Source: an uncultured Bacteroidales bacterium
GTDB taxonomy: Bacteria > Bacteroidota > Bacteroidia > Bacteroidales > Porphyromonadaceae
NCBI GenBank assembly: GCA_902489445.1
Contig: CABTZX010000018.1
Span: forward strand, 1-36,763
Direction: 5' to 3'
DNA length: 36,763 bases
Part shown: positions 7,924 through 16,596 of the stretch, in pieces
Numbering within the stretch: position 1 is the stretch's first letter
How the letters are laid out: each line of letters opens with the position of its first letter
Notes under the pieces: generated by a model
Told to the model about the DNA's origin: nothing
The model's database searches: none
Seen by the model: only the letters and a program-made list of their open reading frames with translations
Position numbers and translations under genes: made by a program

Positions 7924-9432
7924 GTGCCCGAACAAATCGCATCTCGCAATAAGTGGCTCAGCCGCCACAGCACACACATCAACTTCCGCTTTGTAGCGTT
8001 AGTGGTGGGCAATATGTGCCTTACGGAAACCGCCTTCCTGCTCCTCTGCACCTTTGTGGATCTGTTCTACGGCGAATCATCCTCGCATGCGTTTTTGTGG
8101 ACGGCACTTATTATGAGCGGATTGGGATATCTGCTTCTGGTATTAGGCAAAAAAGAATCGAAAAAGGGACAAAAATCGGGCCGCCGCGAGGGGATGCTCG
8201 CCGTAACCGGTACCTGGCTTACGCTATCGCTAATCGGCATGTTGCCCTTTGTGTTCGGTGGTTTTACGGAAACCGTTGCGGACGCTTTTTTCGAAACTGC
8301 TTCCGGCTTCACCACAACGGGAGCAACTATTTTCACAAGTGTGGAACAACTGCCCCACGCCATACTACTCTGGCGCAGCCTGATCCAGTGGCAGGGCGGC
8401 ATCGGTATCGTACTTTTTACACTCGCTCTACCGCAGATGAGCGGCATCGGCGGATCGTCTCTCTATAATGCTGAATCAACCGGTATCAAGCACGAGCGTT
8501 TTCTCCCCAGAATTGCCGAAGTAGCCCAACGATTGTGGGTGCTGTACGTAGGAATTACCGTCCTCCTCACCCTATTGCTCTGGGCGGGGCCGATGAACCT
8601 CTTCGATTCGTTGTGCCACGCGCTTACTTGCGTCTCCACTGGAGGATATTCAACGCGCAACGATGGTATACTGGCGTATAATTCCGCCTATACGGAGTAC
8701 GTAATCACCGCCTTTATGTTCTTGGGCAGCCTTAATATGCCGCTACTCTATATAGCCGTTTTTCGGCGCCAGCCCAAGCGTCTCCTCAAGGAAGAGGAAT
8801 TCCGCTGGTTCTTTTGGTTTGTGGTAGGATTTACCGTGATCACCTTCATTTGGCTGTTATTTAACCATATTTTCTCCTCCACGGAGGAAACCTTTCGAAA
8901 AGCGCTGTTCCAAGTAGTTTCGCTTGTTAGCAGTACCGGATACGTAACGGCAGATATGAATTTGTGGCATCCCTTCTTCTTCTGCATCGGCATTATGATG
9001 ATGGGCGTGTGCGGATGTGCCGGATCTACTACGGGAGGCCTTAAGATGAGCCGACTGATGGTAATGATCAAAAACCTGAGCAATGAGTTTAAAAAGCGCA
9101 TTCATCCCAGTATGGTCACCAACGTACGCTTTAACGGAAAAGCGGTGGATAGCGATGTGGTGATTCAGGTGCTTGCCTTTATTTTTCTCTATTTAGCAGT
9201 TATCATTGCCGGCACCCTTGCTTTGTGCTTGACCGGAAACGACTTTGTCTCGTCCGTAGCGGATACCTTCTGCTGTATCTCCAACGTAGGAGCAACCTTT
9301 GGAGCCCATTCCTCCTCTTTTGCCTCTATGGGTGCATTTGGAAAGATCGTTATGAGCATCATTATGCTTGCCGGCCGTCTCGAAGTATTCACCGTGATCG
9401 GCATCTTCGTACCCTCCTTCTGGCGCAAATAA
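7924..9432 (+). CDS. trkH: Trk potassium channel subunit TrkH
   Basis: 502 aa inner-membrane protein of the Trk/Ktr/HKT family, with about ten hydrophobic segments arranged as four M1-P-M2 repeats. Selectivity-filter-like loops are visible: SGFTTTGATIF, TCVSTGGYSTR, SLVSSTGYVTAD and CISNVGATFGAH, each with the conserved glycine. The only start that gives a full-length N-terminus is the GTG at 7924, 6 bases after the trkA stop. Translation is probably coupled to trkA, its gating subunit. This is the last gene of the plus-strand cluster. Confidence 0.95.
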   Translation: MPEQIASRNKWLSRHSTHINFRFVALVVGNMCLTETAFLLLCTFVDLFYGESSSHAFLWTALIMSGLGYLLLVLGKKESKKGQKSGRREGMLAVTGTWLTLSLIGMLPFVFGGFTETVADAFFETASGFTTTGATIFTSVEQLPHAILLWRSLIQWQGGIGIVLFTLALPQMSGIGGSSLYNAESTGIKHERFLPRIAEVAQRLWVLYVGITVLLTLLLWAGPMNLFDSLCHALTCVSTGGYSTRNDGILAYNSAYTEYVITAFMFLGSLNMPLLYIAVFRRQPKRLLKEEEFRWFFWFVVGFTVITFIWLLFNHIFSSTEETFRKALFQVVSLVSSTGYVTADMNLWHPFFFCIGIMMMGVCGCAGSTTGGLKMSRLMVMIKNLSNEFKKRIHPSMVTNVRFNGKAVDSDVVIQVLAFIFLYLAVIIAGTLALCLTGNDFVSSVADTFCCISNVGATFGAHSSSFASMGAFGKIVMSIIMLAGRLEVFTVIGIFVPSFWRK

Positions 9433-9471
9433 CACGCATCCGCCTTTCGTAGATGCTATTTTGCCAACGCG

Positions 9472-9559
9472 AAACGTATATAGGTTTCGGACGAGAGGTA
9501 TATACCTCTCAAGTGAAAGGTATATAGGTTTCAGACGAAAGGTATATACCTTTTGCAGA
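9472..9559 (-). repeat. 4 x 22-bp element, copy 2
   Basis: Four units starting at 9472, 9494, 9516 and 9538: AAACGTATATAGGT, AGAGGTATATACCT, AAAGGTATATAGGT, AAAGGTATATACCT, with 8-bp spacers TTCGGACG, CTCAAGTG, TTCAGACG and TTTGCAGA. Here the right half varies, opposite to copies 1, 5 and 6, so I assign the minus orientation. It sits between the convergent ends of trkH and tadA. Confidence 0.95.
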
Positions 9560-9604
9560 GACGCTTGGATGAGGATGTTGAGATGAGTGGAAGGGATTTG
9601 GTGA

Positions 9605-10051
9605 TTATTTGCGTCGGGCCGCAAAAAAGCGACGCATCAGCGCTGCGGCTTCAGCGGCAAGCAGCCCTCCCTCCACAGAGCATTTGGGATGCTCTATTCC
9701 TTTTTGATAGCAGCGATACCCTCCCTTTGGATCCTCCGCTCCGTATACAATACGCCCTATTTGGCTCCATCGGAGCGCACCCATGCACATCGGACAAGGC
9801 TCAAGTGTAACGTAAAGCGTGCATTCGGTTAGATATTTGCTCTGAAAGTGTGCCGAAGCGGCGGAAAGCGCTATCATTTCGGCATGCGCGGAAACATCCT
9901 GCAATCGTTCCACACAATTATGCGCCCGAGCGATTATGCGCCGTCCATCGGTAACAACCGCACCGATAGGCACTTCGCCCTCGCTATACGCTTCGGCGGC
10001 TTCTAACAGCGCTTGGCGCATAAAAAGCGCATCCGCGTTAGTGAAACTCAT
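9605..10051 (-). CDS. tadA: tRNA-specific adenosine deaminase TadA
   Basis: 148 aa. Deaminates A34 to inosine in tRNA-Arg(ACG), allowing decoding of CGN codons. Cytidine-deaminase fold with HAEMIA (zinc-binding histidine and catalytic glutamate, about residues 57-62) and PCPMCMGAL (two zinc-binding cysteines). The N-terminal MRQALLEAAEAYSEGEVPIGAVV and the FGAEDPKGG-like YGAEDPKGG are typical of TadA rather than of guanine or cytosine deaminases. The start overlaps the upstream TlpA-like gene by 14 bases, suggesting coupled translation. It is the last gene of the 9605-17641 cluster. Confidence 0.94.
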   Translation of the reverse strand: MSFTNADALFMRQALLEAAEAYSEGEVPIGAVVTDGRRIIARAHNCVERLQDVSAHAEMIALSAASAHFQSKYLTECTLYVTLEPCPMCMGALRWSQIGRIVYGAEDPKGGYRCYQKGIEHPKCSVEGGLLAAEAAALMRRFFAARRK

Positions 10052-11177
10052 GGTAACCCAAATAGTACGAAAGCGTATCCGGCAATTGTTTCCCGCTTAA
10101 ATGGCTCGCAAGAATATACCCTTCGCGATCCAGCAATATGGCTTCGGGAAGAAACGTCACACTGTACTGCTCGGCAACGGACTGATCTCTATCGAGCAGC
10201 TGAGGCCAATTGAGCAGCAATTTGCTGCGCGTATTACGCAATCCGGTCAACGTACCACCCACCTGAATACCCACTATCTCAAGGTCGTTGGAGGAATATT
10301 TGCCCGCCATAAGGTTCAAAAGTGTGAGCTGATCGGTACAGGGGCGGCACCAGGAAGCCCAAAAGCCGAGAATAGTGAACTTTCCCTGCCCTGCATACTT
10401 AGACAAACGAACCGGCTTGCCATTGGCATCGGTGAGCGTAGCATCAAAGAATTGACTCCCATCCTTAACCATTAAGCCGCGGATGGCGCTCTTTCTCATT
10501 CTTTTTACCCTATCGTTTTGCAAAATTTCAGGGCCGAGACCCTCAATAAGTCCACTTATTTTAATGGATGGCACATCGGCAGCGCGCTCGAGAATAGCAA
10601 CCAGCGCCTGAACGCCCACCAAATCATTGGGATGCGCTTCAAGTACATCTTTTGATTTGGCTACCACATCGTTCTGCATTTGCGCGTAAATAGCATCGAT
10701 TTCGCTAAGTGAAACGTCCTTTTCCAAGGCGGATAACGATAGCTTTCGGAGCTCCATATAGTACTCAGTCTCAATCGAATCACAAGCATCCATATAGGCG
10801 CTCAACGCATCGTTCAGAGGGGTACCACCGGCGGCATATTGTGTTAAATCTACGTAAATGGTTTGACCCGGCTCGAGAATAGCCGCCGTTACATAACGTG
10901 TGTGGGGCACTCGGACCACCAAACGCATCAGATGTTGCTTATATCGCGCATGGTATCGACCGGAAAGTTCAAATTGACCGCTACGAATAATCGTACTGTC
11001 AATTTGATTTAATTGATCATCCTCCAAATATACTTTCACCCCCTCAATGGTAAGTGAACCGGGGGCTGAACCAATAATATACCAGCGGGGAGGTTGCCAT
11101 AGGGACCAAGCAGTGGCTGCCGCTATAATAACAACCGTCAGCACCAGAAGTATTATGTCCCTTTTAGGCAATTTCAT
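10038..11177 (-). CDS. TlpA-like membrane-anchored thioredoxin-fold protein
   Basis: 379 aa. One N-terminal membrane anchor (about residues 8-27) leads out of the cytoplasm. Residues 30-120 form a beta-rich domain like the DUF4369 domain often joined to Bacteroidetes thioredoxins. A helical middle is followed by a TlpA/AhpC-TSA domain from about residue 240 with FTILGFWASWCRPC, so the redox CxxC motif is WCRPC, and a cis-proline loop in TFLPEAI. The likely role is thiol-disulfide exchange in the periplasm, possibly in reduction of exported proteins or in cytochrome maturation; the partner is unknown. It starts 15 bases after the sirtuin gene and overlaps tadA. Confidence 0.88.
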   Translation of the reverse strand: MKLPKRDIILLVLTVVIIAAATAWSLWQPPRWYIIGSAPGSLTIEGVKVYLEDDQLNQIDSTIIRSGQFELSGRYHARYKQHLMRLVVRVPHTRYVTAAILEPGQTIYVDLTQYAAGGTPLNDALSAYMDACDSIETEYYMELRKLSLSALEKDVSLSEIDAIYAQMQNDVVAKSKDVLEAHPNDLVGVQALVAILERAADVPSIKISGLIEGLGPEILQNDRVKRMRKSAIRGLMVKDGSQFFDATLTDANGKPVRLSKYAGQGKFTILGFWASWCRPCTDQLTLLNLMAGKYSSNDLEIVGIQVGGTLTGLRNTRSKLLLNWPQLLDRDQSVAEQYSVTFLPEAILLDREGYILASHLSGKQLPDTLSYYLGYHEFH

Positions 11178-11192
11178 CGGAAAACAGAGGGA

Positions 11193-11888
11193 TTAAGGCT
11201 CTTTTGCCAGCAAATCGATAAGCTCCTTCACGCCTTCGGAAGCGCCTTTGGCAATATAAGTTACGAGATTTCCGAACGACGCGGCAACCGGCTTTGGGTC
11301 AATTACGTATATAGGGCACCCCTCCGGCGCGTAATACAAAAGCCCGGCAGCGGGATAAACCACTAAGGATGTACCGATAACGACCATAATATCCGCTTTG
11401 GCAACTTGCCGCGCAGCTTCTTCAATCATAGGCACCGCTTCGCCAAACCAAACAATAAACGGACGTAATTGATGACCATCGGGAGCCAAATCGCCAATGT
11501 GTAAATCGGGATGCTCCGGATCGACGGGATAGGTTTTGGTTTCGTTCGCCACACTGCGATTCTTCATCAATTCTCCATGTAGATGTATCACCTTGCTACT
11601 CCCGGCACGCTCGTGCAGATCATCCACATTTTGGGTGATAATGGTTACATCGTACTGCTTTTCCAACTCAGCTAAGCCTATGTGGCCCTGATTCGGTTCG
11701 CAGCCGGCATAATCGTGTCGGCGCTGATTGTAGAAATCAAGCACCAGCTTTGGGTTGCGATGAAATCCATCTATGGAAGCGACATCCTCAACGGGATAGT
11801 TTTCCCATAGTCCGTTGCTATCCCTAAAGGTGGAAATACCGCTTTCGGCACTCATACCGGCTCCGGTTAATACCACAAGTTTTTTCAT
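11193..11888 (-). CDS. cobB: NAD-dependent protein deacylase (sirtuin), zinc-cysteine-free type
   Basis: 231 aa. Removes acyl groups from lysines using NAD. Motifs: GAGMSAESGISTFRD (residues 8-22), TQNVDDLHERAG, the catalytic histidine in HLHGEL, IVWFGEAVP, and GTSLVVYPAAG for NAD. FYNQRR carries the Tyr and Arg that class III sirtuins use for succinyl or malonyl lysine. The four cysteines that bind structural zinc in E. coli CobB are absent: the segment after HLHGEL contains no CxxC pair. This absence is, to my knowledge, common in the Bacteroidetes subfamily. It is expressed with the TlpA-like gene downstream. Confidence 0.92.
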   Translation of the reverse strand: MKKLVVLTGAGMSAESGISTFRDSNGLWENYPVEDVASIDGFHRNPKLVLDFYNQRRHDYAGCEPNQGHIGLAELEKQYDVTIITQNVDDLHERAGSSKVIHLHGELMKNRSVANETKTYPVDPEHPDLHIGDLAPDGHQLRPFIVWFGEAVPMIEEAARQVAKADIMVVIGTSLVVYPAAGLLYYAPEGCPIYVIDPKPVAASFGNLVTYIAKGASEGVKELIDLLAKEP

Positions 11889-11916
11889 ATTGTTTGGGTC
11901 AGTTAGGGTAGTAATA

Positions 11917-11962
11917 AAGGGGCAAATGCGAACTTATCAACCGAAAGCCCGTAATGCCCCTT
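11917..11962 (-). terminator. Hairpin between hutU and the sirtuin gene
   Basis: AAGGGGCA (11917-11924) and TGCCCCTT (11955-11962) are perfect inverted repeats with a 30-nt loop. On the minus strand the second arm runs into TTTATTA. It may end or attenuate transcription after hutU, splitting the minus cluster in two. Confidence 0.45.
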
Positions 11963-11979
11963 AACAAAGTGTCAACAAA

Positions 11980-13977
11980 TTATGGAATTAGACGCTCAAT
12001 CAACTCATCCGAAGCAAGATAAGGCATCGTAATATGATAACCATCGGCATGCGTTTCGTTAAAGGCACGACTGGTTTCCATAGCGTGTTCATTGCGCGCC
12101 CAGGCACGACGAGCCACACCGCCCATTACGTCCCAAGTCATTGCGCTCTTGAGGATTTCGTCCACACGCTTGCTTCCGTCCAATACCATACCGAATCCGC
12201 CGTTAATGGCTTTACCGATGCCTACGCCGCCACCATTGTGCAAAGCGACTAAGCTCATACCGCGCGCCGCATTACCGGCATAGCACTGTACCGCCATATC
12301 GGCCATAACGTTACTACCGTCGCGTATATTGGCGGTTTCGCGGAAAGGCGAATCGGTACCGCTTACATCGTGATGGTCGCGTCCCAGCATGATAGGTCCA
12401 ACCTCACCGTTACGTACCATTTCGTTGAAACGAAGCGCTATATCCAAACGGCCCTGGGCATCCTGATAGAGAATACGTGCTTGTGTACCCACAACAAGCT
12501 GATTCTTTTCAGCATCGCGGATCCAAATGTAGTTATCCCTATCCTGTTCGCGGCGATCGGGATTGATGCATTCCATTGCAGCTACGTCGGTTTTGTGCAA
12601 ATCTTCGGGCTTATTGCTCAAGCAAACCCAGCGGAACGGCCCATAACCATAGTCAAACAGCTCAGGACCCATAATATCTTCCACGTAGCTGGGCCAAATG
12701 AAGCCTTCCTTATCATCCACGCCATTGCGGAGGATATCCTTTACGCCTGAGTCGTAAACGGCTTTCATGAAGGCATTACCATAGTCAAAGAAGTAGGTAC
12801 CTTTAGCCACCAATTTACGAATTGCTTCAAAATGACGCTTAAGGCTCTTATCCACTTCCTTATGGAAGCGTTCGCGATCTTCCTTAAGCATCTTGGTACG
12901 TTCCTCAAAATTGAGTGAAACGGGGCAATAACCGCCTTCGTACGCAGCGTGGCAGCTGGTTTGGTCGCTCAACAGATCGATATGTATATTCTTTTCGAGG
13001 CAGTATTCAAGCAGATCAACCACATTACCGTGATAAGCTATGGAGCATGTTTCGCCCTTCTTTTGTGCTTGTAAAGCCAATTCGGTAGCTTCTTCAAGCG
13101 TCTGAGCTACATGCTTTACCCAACCTTGTCCGTAACGTGTATCGATACGGGATTGGTCCACTTCAGCCACAATGCTTACCGCTCCGGCAATATCTGCAGC
13201 TTTGGGCTGAGCACCGCTCATACCGCCCAACCCACTGGAGACAAAGAGCTTGCCGCTGAGATTACCTCCGGTAGGTATATGGAGTACCTTACGCCCGGCA
13301 TTGAGCAATGTGTTAAACGTACCGTGTACAATACCCTGCGGACCTATATACATCCATCCGCCGGCGGTCATCTGTCCATAGTTGGCAACACCCATCTGTG
13401 CGGCAATTTCCCAATCTTCGATATTGTCGTACAAACCTACCATCATTGAGTTGGTAATGATTACACGCGGTGCATTGGGATTAGACTTGAATAAGCCCAG
13501 CGGATGCCCACTTTCCATCACCAGTGTAGTGTCGTCAGTCAATTCTTCCAGATAACGGATAATAAGGCGATACTGGAGCCAATTCTGACAAACTTGCCCT
13601 GTTTCCCCATAAGTAACCAATTCGTACGGATAAAGGGCTACGTCAAAGGCAAGATTATTATGAATCATTACCTGAAACGCCTTACCGGCAAGGCATTTGC
13701 CTTTGTAGTCGTCAATGCTTGTAGCCTTAAGATCACCGGCGGGACGATAACGATACCCATATATCTTACCGCGCGTTTTAAGCTCTTCCAATAGCTCGGG
13801 AGCCATTTTTTCGTGAAGCGATGTAGGTATATAGCGCAGTGCATTGCGCAACGCTATCCGGGTTTGTGACTTTGTCAGGCGGAAACCTCTGTCCGGTGCC
13901 CTACGGATTCCTTCCTGAAAGGAGGGATATTCGGGAAGTTCTTCCGGTAGGGAGAACGTTTTAATGTTGTTGTTCAT
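11980..13977 (-). CDS. hutU: Urocanate hydratase
   Basis: 665 aa. Adds water to urocanate to give imidazolone propionate, the second step of histidine degradation, with a tightly bound NAD. Family motifs: SGLGGMSGAQPKAADIAG, GRDHHDVSGTDSPFRET, and the glycine-rich LHNGGGVGIGKAINGGFGM. It is about 110 residues longer than the classical 557-aa enzyme of Bacillus or Pseudomonas and belongs to the long form. The other hut genes are not in the window, but the neighbour 24 bases upstream is a 5-formyl-THF cyclo-ligase, which fits the folate-linked (formimino-THF) end of the pathway. Intact. Confidence 0.93.
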   Translation of the reverse strand: MNNNIKTFSLPEELPEYPSFQEGIRRAPDRGFRLTKSQTRIALRNALRYIPTSLHEKMAPELLEELKTRGKIYGYRYRPAGDLKATSIDDYKGKCLAGKAFQVMIHNNLAFDVALYPYELVTYGETGQVCQNWLQYRLIIRYLEELTDDTTLVMESGHPLGLFKSNPNAPRVIITNSMMVGLYDNIEDWEIAAQMGVANYGQMTAGGWMYIGPQGIVHGTFNTLLNAGRKVLHIPTGGNLSGKLFVSSGLGGMSGAQPKAADIAGAVSIVAEVDQSRIDTRYGQGWVKHVAQTLEEATELALQAQKKGETCSIAYHGNVVDLLEYCLEKNIHIDLLSDQTSCHAAYEGGYCPVSLNFEERTKMLKEDRERFHKEVDKSLKRHFEAIRKLVAKGTYFFDYGNAFMKAVYDSGVKDILRNGVDDKEGFIWPSYVEDIMGPELFDYGYGPFRWVCLSNKPEDLHKTDVAAMECINPDRREQDRDNYIWIRDAEKNQLVVGTQARILYQDAQGRLDIALRFNEMVRNGEVGPIMLGRDHHDVSGTDSPFRETANIRDGSNVMADMAVQCYAGNAARGMSLVALHNGGGVGIGKAINGGFGMVLDGSKRVDEILKSAMTWDVMGGVARRAWARNEHAMETSRAFNETHADGYHITMPYLASDELIERLIP

Positions 13978-14001
13978 ATAGATTCTTTTTCCTATTATAT
14001 T

Positions 14002-14538
14002 TTAGTCTGTAACTATCTCATTCATATGCACATCCCACTCATCCGTGGGGATGGAGTCAAAGATACGAAATTTGAACGTAATTCCGATCAAATATGCCTT
14101 AGTATGAGGGAGGAAGCGGTCGTAATATGCTTTACCGCGCCCCAACCGTATTCCTTGTTTGGTAAACGCCATCCCGGGCACAAGGATTAGCTCCGGCAGT
14201 GTGGGAGCAACGCTCTGTTCCTGCGACGCGGTAGGTTCCTCAATTTCGTAAGCACCGCGTGTTAGCGAATCCTCACCGGAATAGGGGTAAAAAGAGATAT
14301 CATCCCCCTCAACCCGAGGTAGATAGAGATGTTTCTCCGCTGCGTACTTATCGAGCAAAAGCTGCAAATCCGGTTCATCGGGCAATGCGTGGTACAAAGC
14401 GATATGCTTAGCTTGCCGGAAATGCGGATTTGCCTCTATGGCAGCGCAAATCCTCCGGGATGCTTGTACTCGCTCCTCCCCTACCAGATGTATCTTATTG
14501 AGCGCTCTCACCTCCTTACGGAGTTCTTTCTTATCCAT
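14002..14538 (-). CDS. 5-formyltetrahydrofolate cyclo-ligase
   Basis: 178 aa. Converts 5-formyl-THF to 5,10-methenyl-THF with ATP, returning a storage or side-product folate to use. The C-terminal signature RLGRGKAYYDRFL (about residues 131-143) and the preceding LILVPGMAFTKQG are diagnostic of this family (YgfA/FAU1/MTHFS). The N-terminal KKELRKEVRALNK is a typical basic helix. It starts 3 bases after the protease gene, and hutU follows. Some Bacteroidetes folate-linked histidine degradation could profit from this pairing, but that is inference. Confidence 0.93.
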   Translation of the reverse strand: MDKKELRKEVRALNKIHLVGEERVQASRRICAAIEANPHFRQAKHIALYHALPDEPDLQLLLDKYAAEKHLYLPRVEGDDISFYPYSGEDSLTRGAYEIEEPTASQEQSVAPTLPELILVPGMAFTKQGIRLGRGKAYYDRFLPHTKAYLIGITFKFRIFDSIPTDEWDVHMNEIVTD

Positions 14539-14541
14539 AAC

Positions 14542-16131
14542 CTATTTTATCCTCTTTTTGTTCACTTCCGCCAGAGCTGCCTCAATCGTAGGATCGCCGG
14601 AGAAGTATATACGATAGAATCCCTCCGTCCCCAGTACGAACTGAGCTATTTGTGCATATAGCACGCGTTCAATCTGAGGCGCTGCTTCCTGTAGCAGGAA
14701 GCTACGCTGCGGCACTCCGTGCTGCGCGGCATACGAAGCTAACGAAGAGAGCAAATTGCCCTTTCGCGATAGATAGGATGTAACCTCATCCGGCGTTTTA
14801 CACAAGGATAGTTCCGAGCGGTTCTTATCGGCAAAGCGGAAAGCAAACTCAGTTACCGCACCCGATTCCATTAGTCGCAAGTAGTAAGAGTTGGCATAAG
14901 TGCTATCGGCAGATACAAATATATCGGGCATCACTCCGTAGCCTCCGTAAACCACCCTTCCTGCGTCCGTTTTATAGCGAGGAGCTTCGTCAAACAGAGC
15001 ACTATCCACGCCAAAAGCCTCTCCTGCATCCATACGCTCGATTAGGTCGCGGCTGTATTCCTCTTTATCGCCCAAGGTATATTCCTTTTGTATGGAACGG
15101 CCGCTGGGCGTATAGTAGCGGGCAATGGTAAGCCGTATTTGGCTGCTATCGGGTAAGAAGAAGGGTCTTTGCACTAATCCTTTTCCGAAAGTACGTCGTC
15201 CCACGATAACGGCTCTATCGTGATCCTGCATCGCAGCAGCAAAAACCTCGCTACTACTTGCCGAAAGCTCGTTAACCAATACCGCGAGGGGCAAATCGGG
15301 GAATATACCTTTTCCGTTGGCTTTGTATTCCTCTTTGGGGAAGGAATTACCTTCGTTATATACAATTAGCTGCCCTTTGCGCAAAAATTCGTTTGCTACC
15401 GATATGGCGGGGTCTAAGTATCCGCCCGCGTTATCGCGTAAATCGATGACCAAAGCCTTCATTCCTTCGTTCATCAAACGCGATGCTTTTGCGATAAATT
15501 CGCCATAGGTACCGCGCGACCAGCTGCCGATGCGCATCAATCCGATGCCCTTTTCCGCTATATAAGCCACATCGATACTTTGGATGGGTACTTCGTCACG
15601 CGTAACCGGTATTTCCATTTTTTTGCCGTCTCGTAGTACTGATAGCGCTACCACGCTACCCTTTTTTCCCAGAAGACGCTTGCGCACCCCTTCCGCTGTG
15701 AGATCCTTGGTGAGCAGGATTTCAGCATCTGCGGCAATAATACGGTCGCCTTTTTTCATTCCGGCACGTTCCGCCGGACCGCCGGGGATTACCTCCACTA
15801 CCACAGGCGTATCGATAATGGTATTAAAGGAAATACCCACGCCGTAAAAGGTTCCCTCCAAGCGTTGCATATCGATATCACTTTCCTCCCGTGTCAGATA
15901 GGTAGAATGCGGATCGAGCGTATTGAGCAATTGCGGAATAAGGCTCTCTTCCAGTTCACTTCGGTCGACCTTATCCACATAATTCTGTTCGATAATGTCA
16001 AAAGTACGCTCCAGATCGCTTTTGCGCCGGGAACGCTTCCCCACGAGCAAGGTAACTCCGATACCGAGAGCAAAGGCTATTACCACTGCCGTAATCCATC
16101 TCCACTTGGAAGCTATACTTTTTCCGTCCAT
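14542..16131 (-). CDS. C-terminal processing (tail-specific) protease, S41 family
   Basis: 529 aa. A membrane anchor at about residues 11-31 (WITAVVIAFALGIGVTLLVG) places the rest in the periplasm. Then an N-terminal S41 region, a PDZ domain at about 90-165 (GVGISFNTI, PGGPAERAGMKKGDRI), and the peptidase core with DLRDNAGGYLDPA and the catalytic Ser and Lys in LSASSSEVFAAAMQDHDR and GRRTFGKGLVQ. It cleaves periplasmic proteins from or near the C-terminus. Bacteroidetes carry several paralogues, so I give no symbol. It lies between the dCMP deaminase and the folate cyclo-ligase gene. Confidence 0.93.
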   Translation of the reverse strand: MDGKSIASKWRWITAVVIAFALGIGVTLLVGKRSRRKSDLERTFDIIEQNYVDKVDRSELEESLIPQLLNTLDPHSTYLTREESDIDMQRLEGTFYGVGISFNTIIDTPVVVEVIPGGPAERAGMKKGDRIIAADAEILLTKDLTAEGVRKRLLGKKGSVVALSVLRDGKKMEIPVTRDEVPIQSIDVAYIAEKGIGLMRIGSWSRGTYGEFIAKASRLMNEGMKALVIDLRDNAGGYLDPAISVANEFLRKGQLIVYNEGNSFPKEEYKANGKGIFPDLPLAVLVNELSASSSEVFAAAMQDHDRAVIVGRRTFGKGLVQRPFFLPDSSQIRLTIARYYTPSGRSIQKEYTLGDKEEYSRDLIERMDAGEAFGVDSALFDEAPRYKTDAGRVVYGGYGVMPDIFVSADSTYANSYYLRLMESGAVTEFAFRFADKNRSELSLCKTPDEVTSYLSRKGNLLSSLASYAAQHGVPQRSFLLQEAAPQIERVLYAQIAQFVLGTEGFYRIYFSGDPTIEAALAEVNKKRIK

Positions 16132-16152
16132 TTGTACTGCGTAGGTATATAC

Positions 16153-16596
16153 TTATTCCGTTTTATGTTCACAAGGCAAACAAAGCACTTCGATGCCGGC
16201 ACGCTGCAACAGCTCGATGCCGTCCTTCAGTCGATACTCGTCGTCATACACCACCCGTTTGATTCCGCTTTGTATAATCAGTTTGGCACATTCCAAACAG
16301 GGCGAAGCGGTGATGTAAATAGTAGCGCCCTGGCTGTTATTGGTACTGGCAGCCACTTTGGTAATGGCGTTGGCTTCGGCGTGAAGCACGTAAGGTTTGG
16401 TGATGCCGGTTTCGTCTTCGCACACATTTTCAAAGCCCGAGGGAGTGCCGTTATAGCCGTCGGAGATAATCATATTCTCTTTGACGATCAGAGCGCCCAC
16501 CTGCCGGCGTTTACAGTAGGAATTCTCCGCCCAAACGCGCGCCATACGCAAATAGCGTCGGTCCACTTCAGCCTGCTTTTCTTTACTTCGTGTCAT
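16153..16596 (-). CDS. dCMP deaminase (ComEB family)
   Basis: 147 aa. Deaminates dCMP to dUMP, the substrate of thymidylate synthase (thyA at 2007). Zinc-dependent cytidine-deaminase fold: YNGTPSGFENVCED near residues 49-62, HAEANAI (about residues 72-78; histidine ligand and catalytic Glu) and ASPCLECAKLII (two cysteine ligands). The HAEANAI plus PCxxCAK combination separates dCMP deaminases from TadA-type enzymes. The start overlaps the end of apbE by 14 bases, and ctp follows after 21 bases, so it is internal to an operon. Confidence 0.93.
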   Translation of the reverse strand: MTRSKEKQAEVDRRYLRMARVWAENSYCKRRQVGALIVKENMIISDGYNGTPSGFENVCEDETGITKPYVLHAEANAITKVAASTNNSQGATIYITASPCLECAKLIIQSGIKRVVYDDEYRLKDGIELLQRAGIEVLCLPCEHKTE

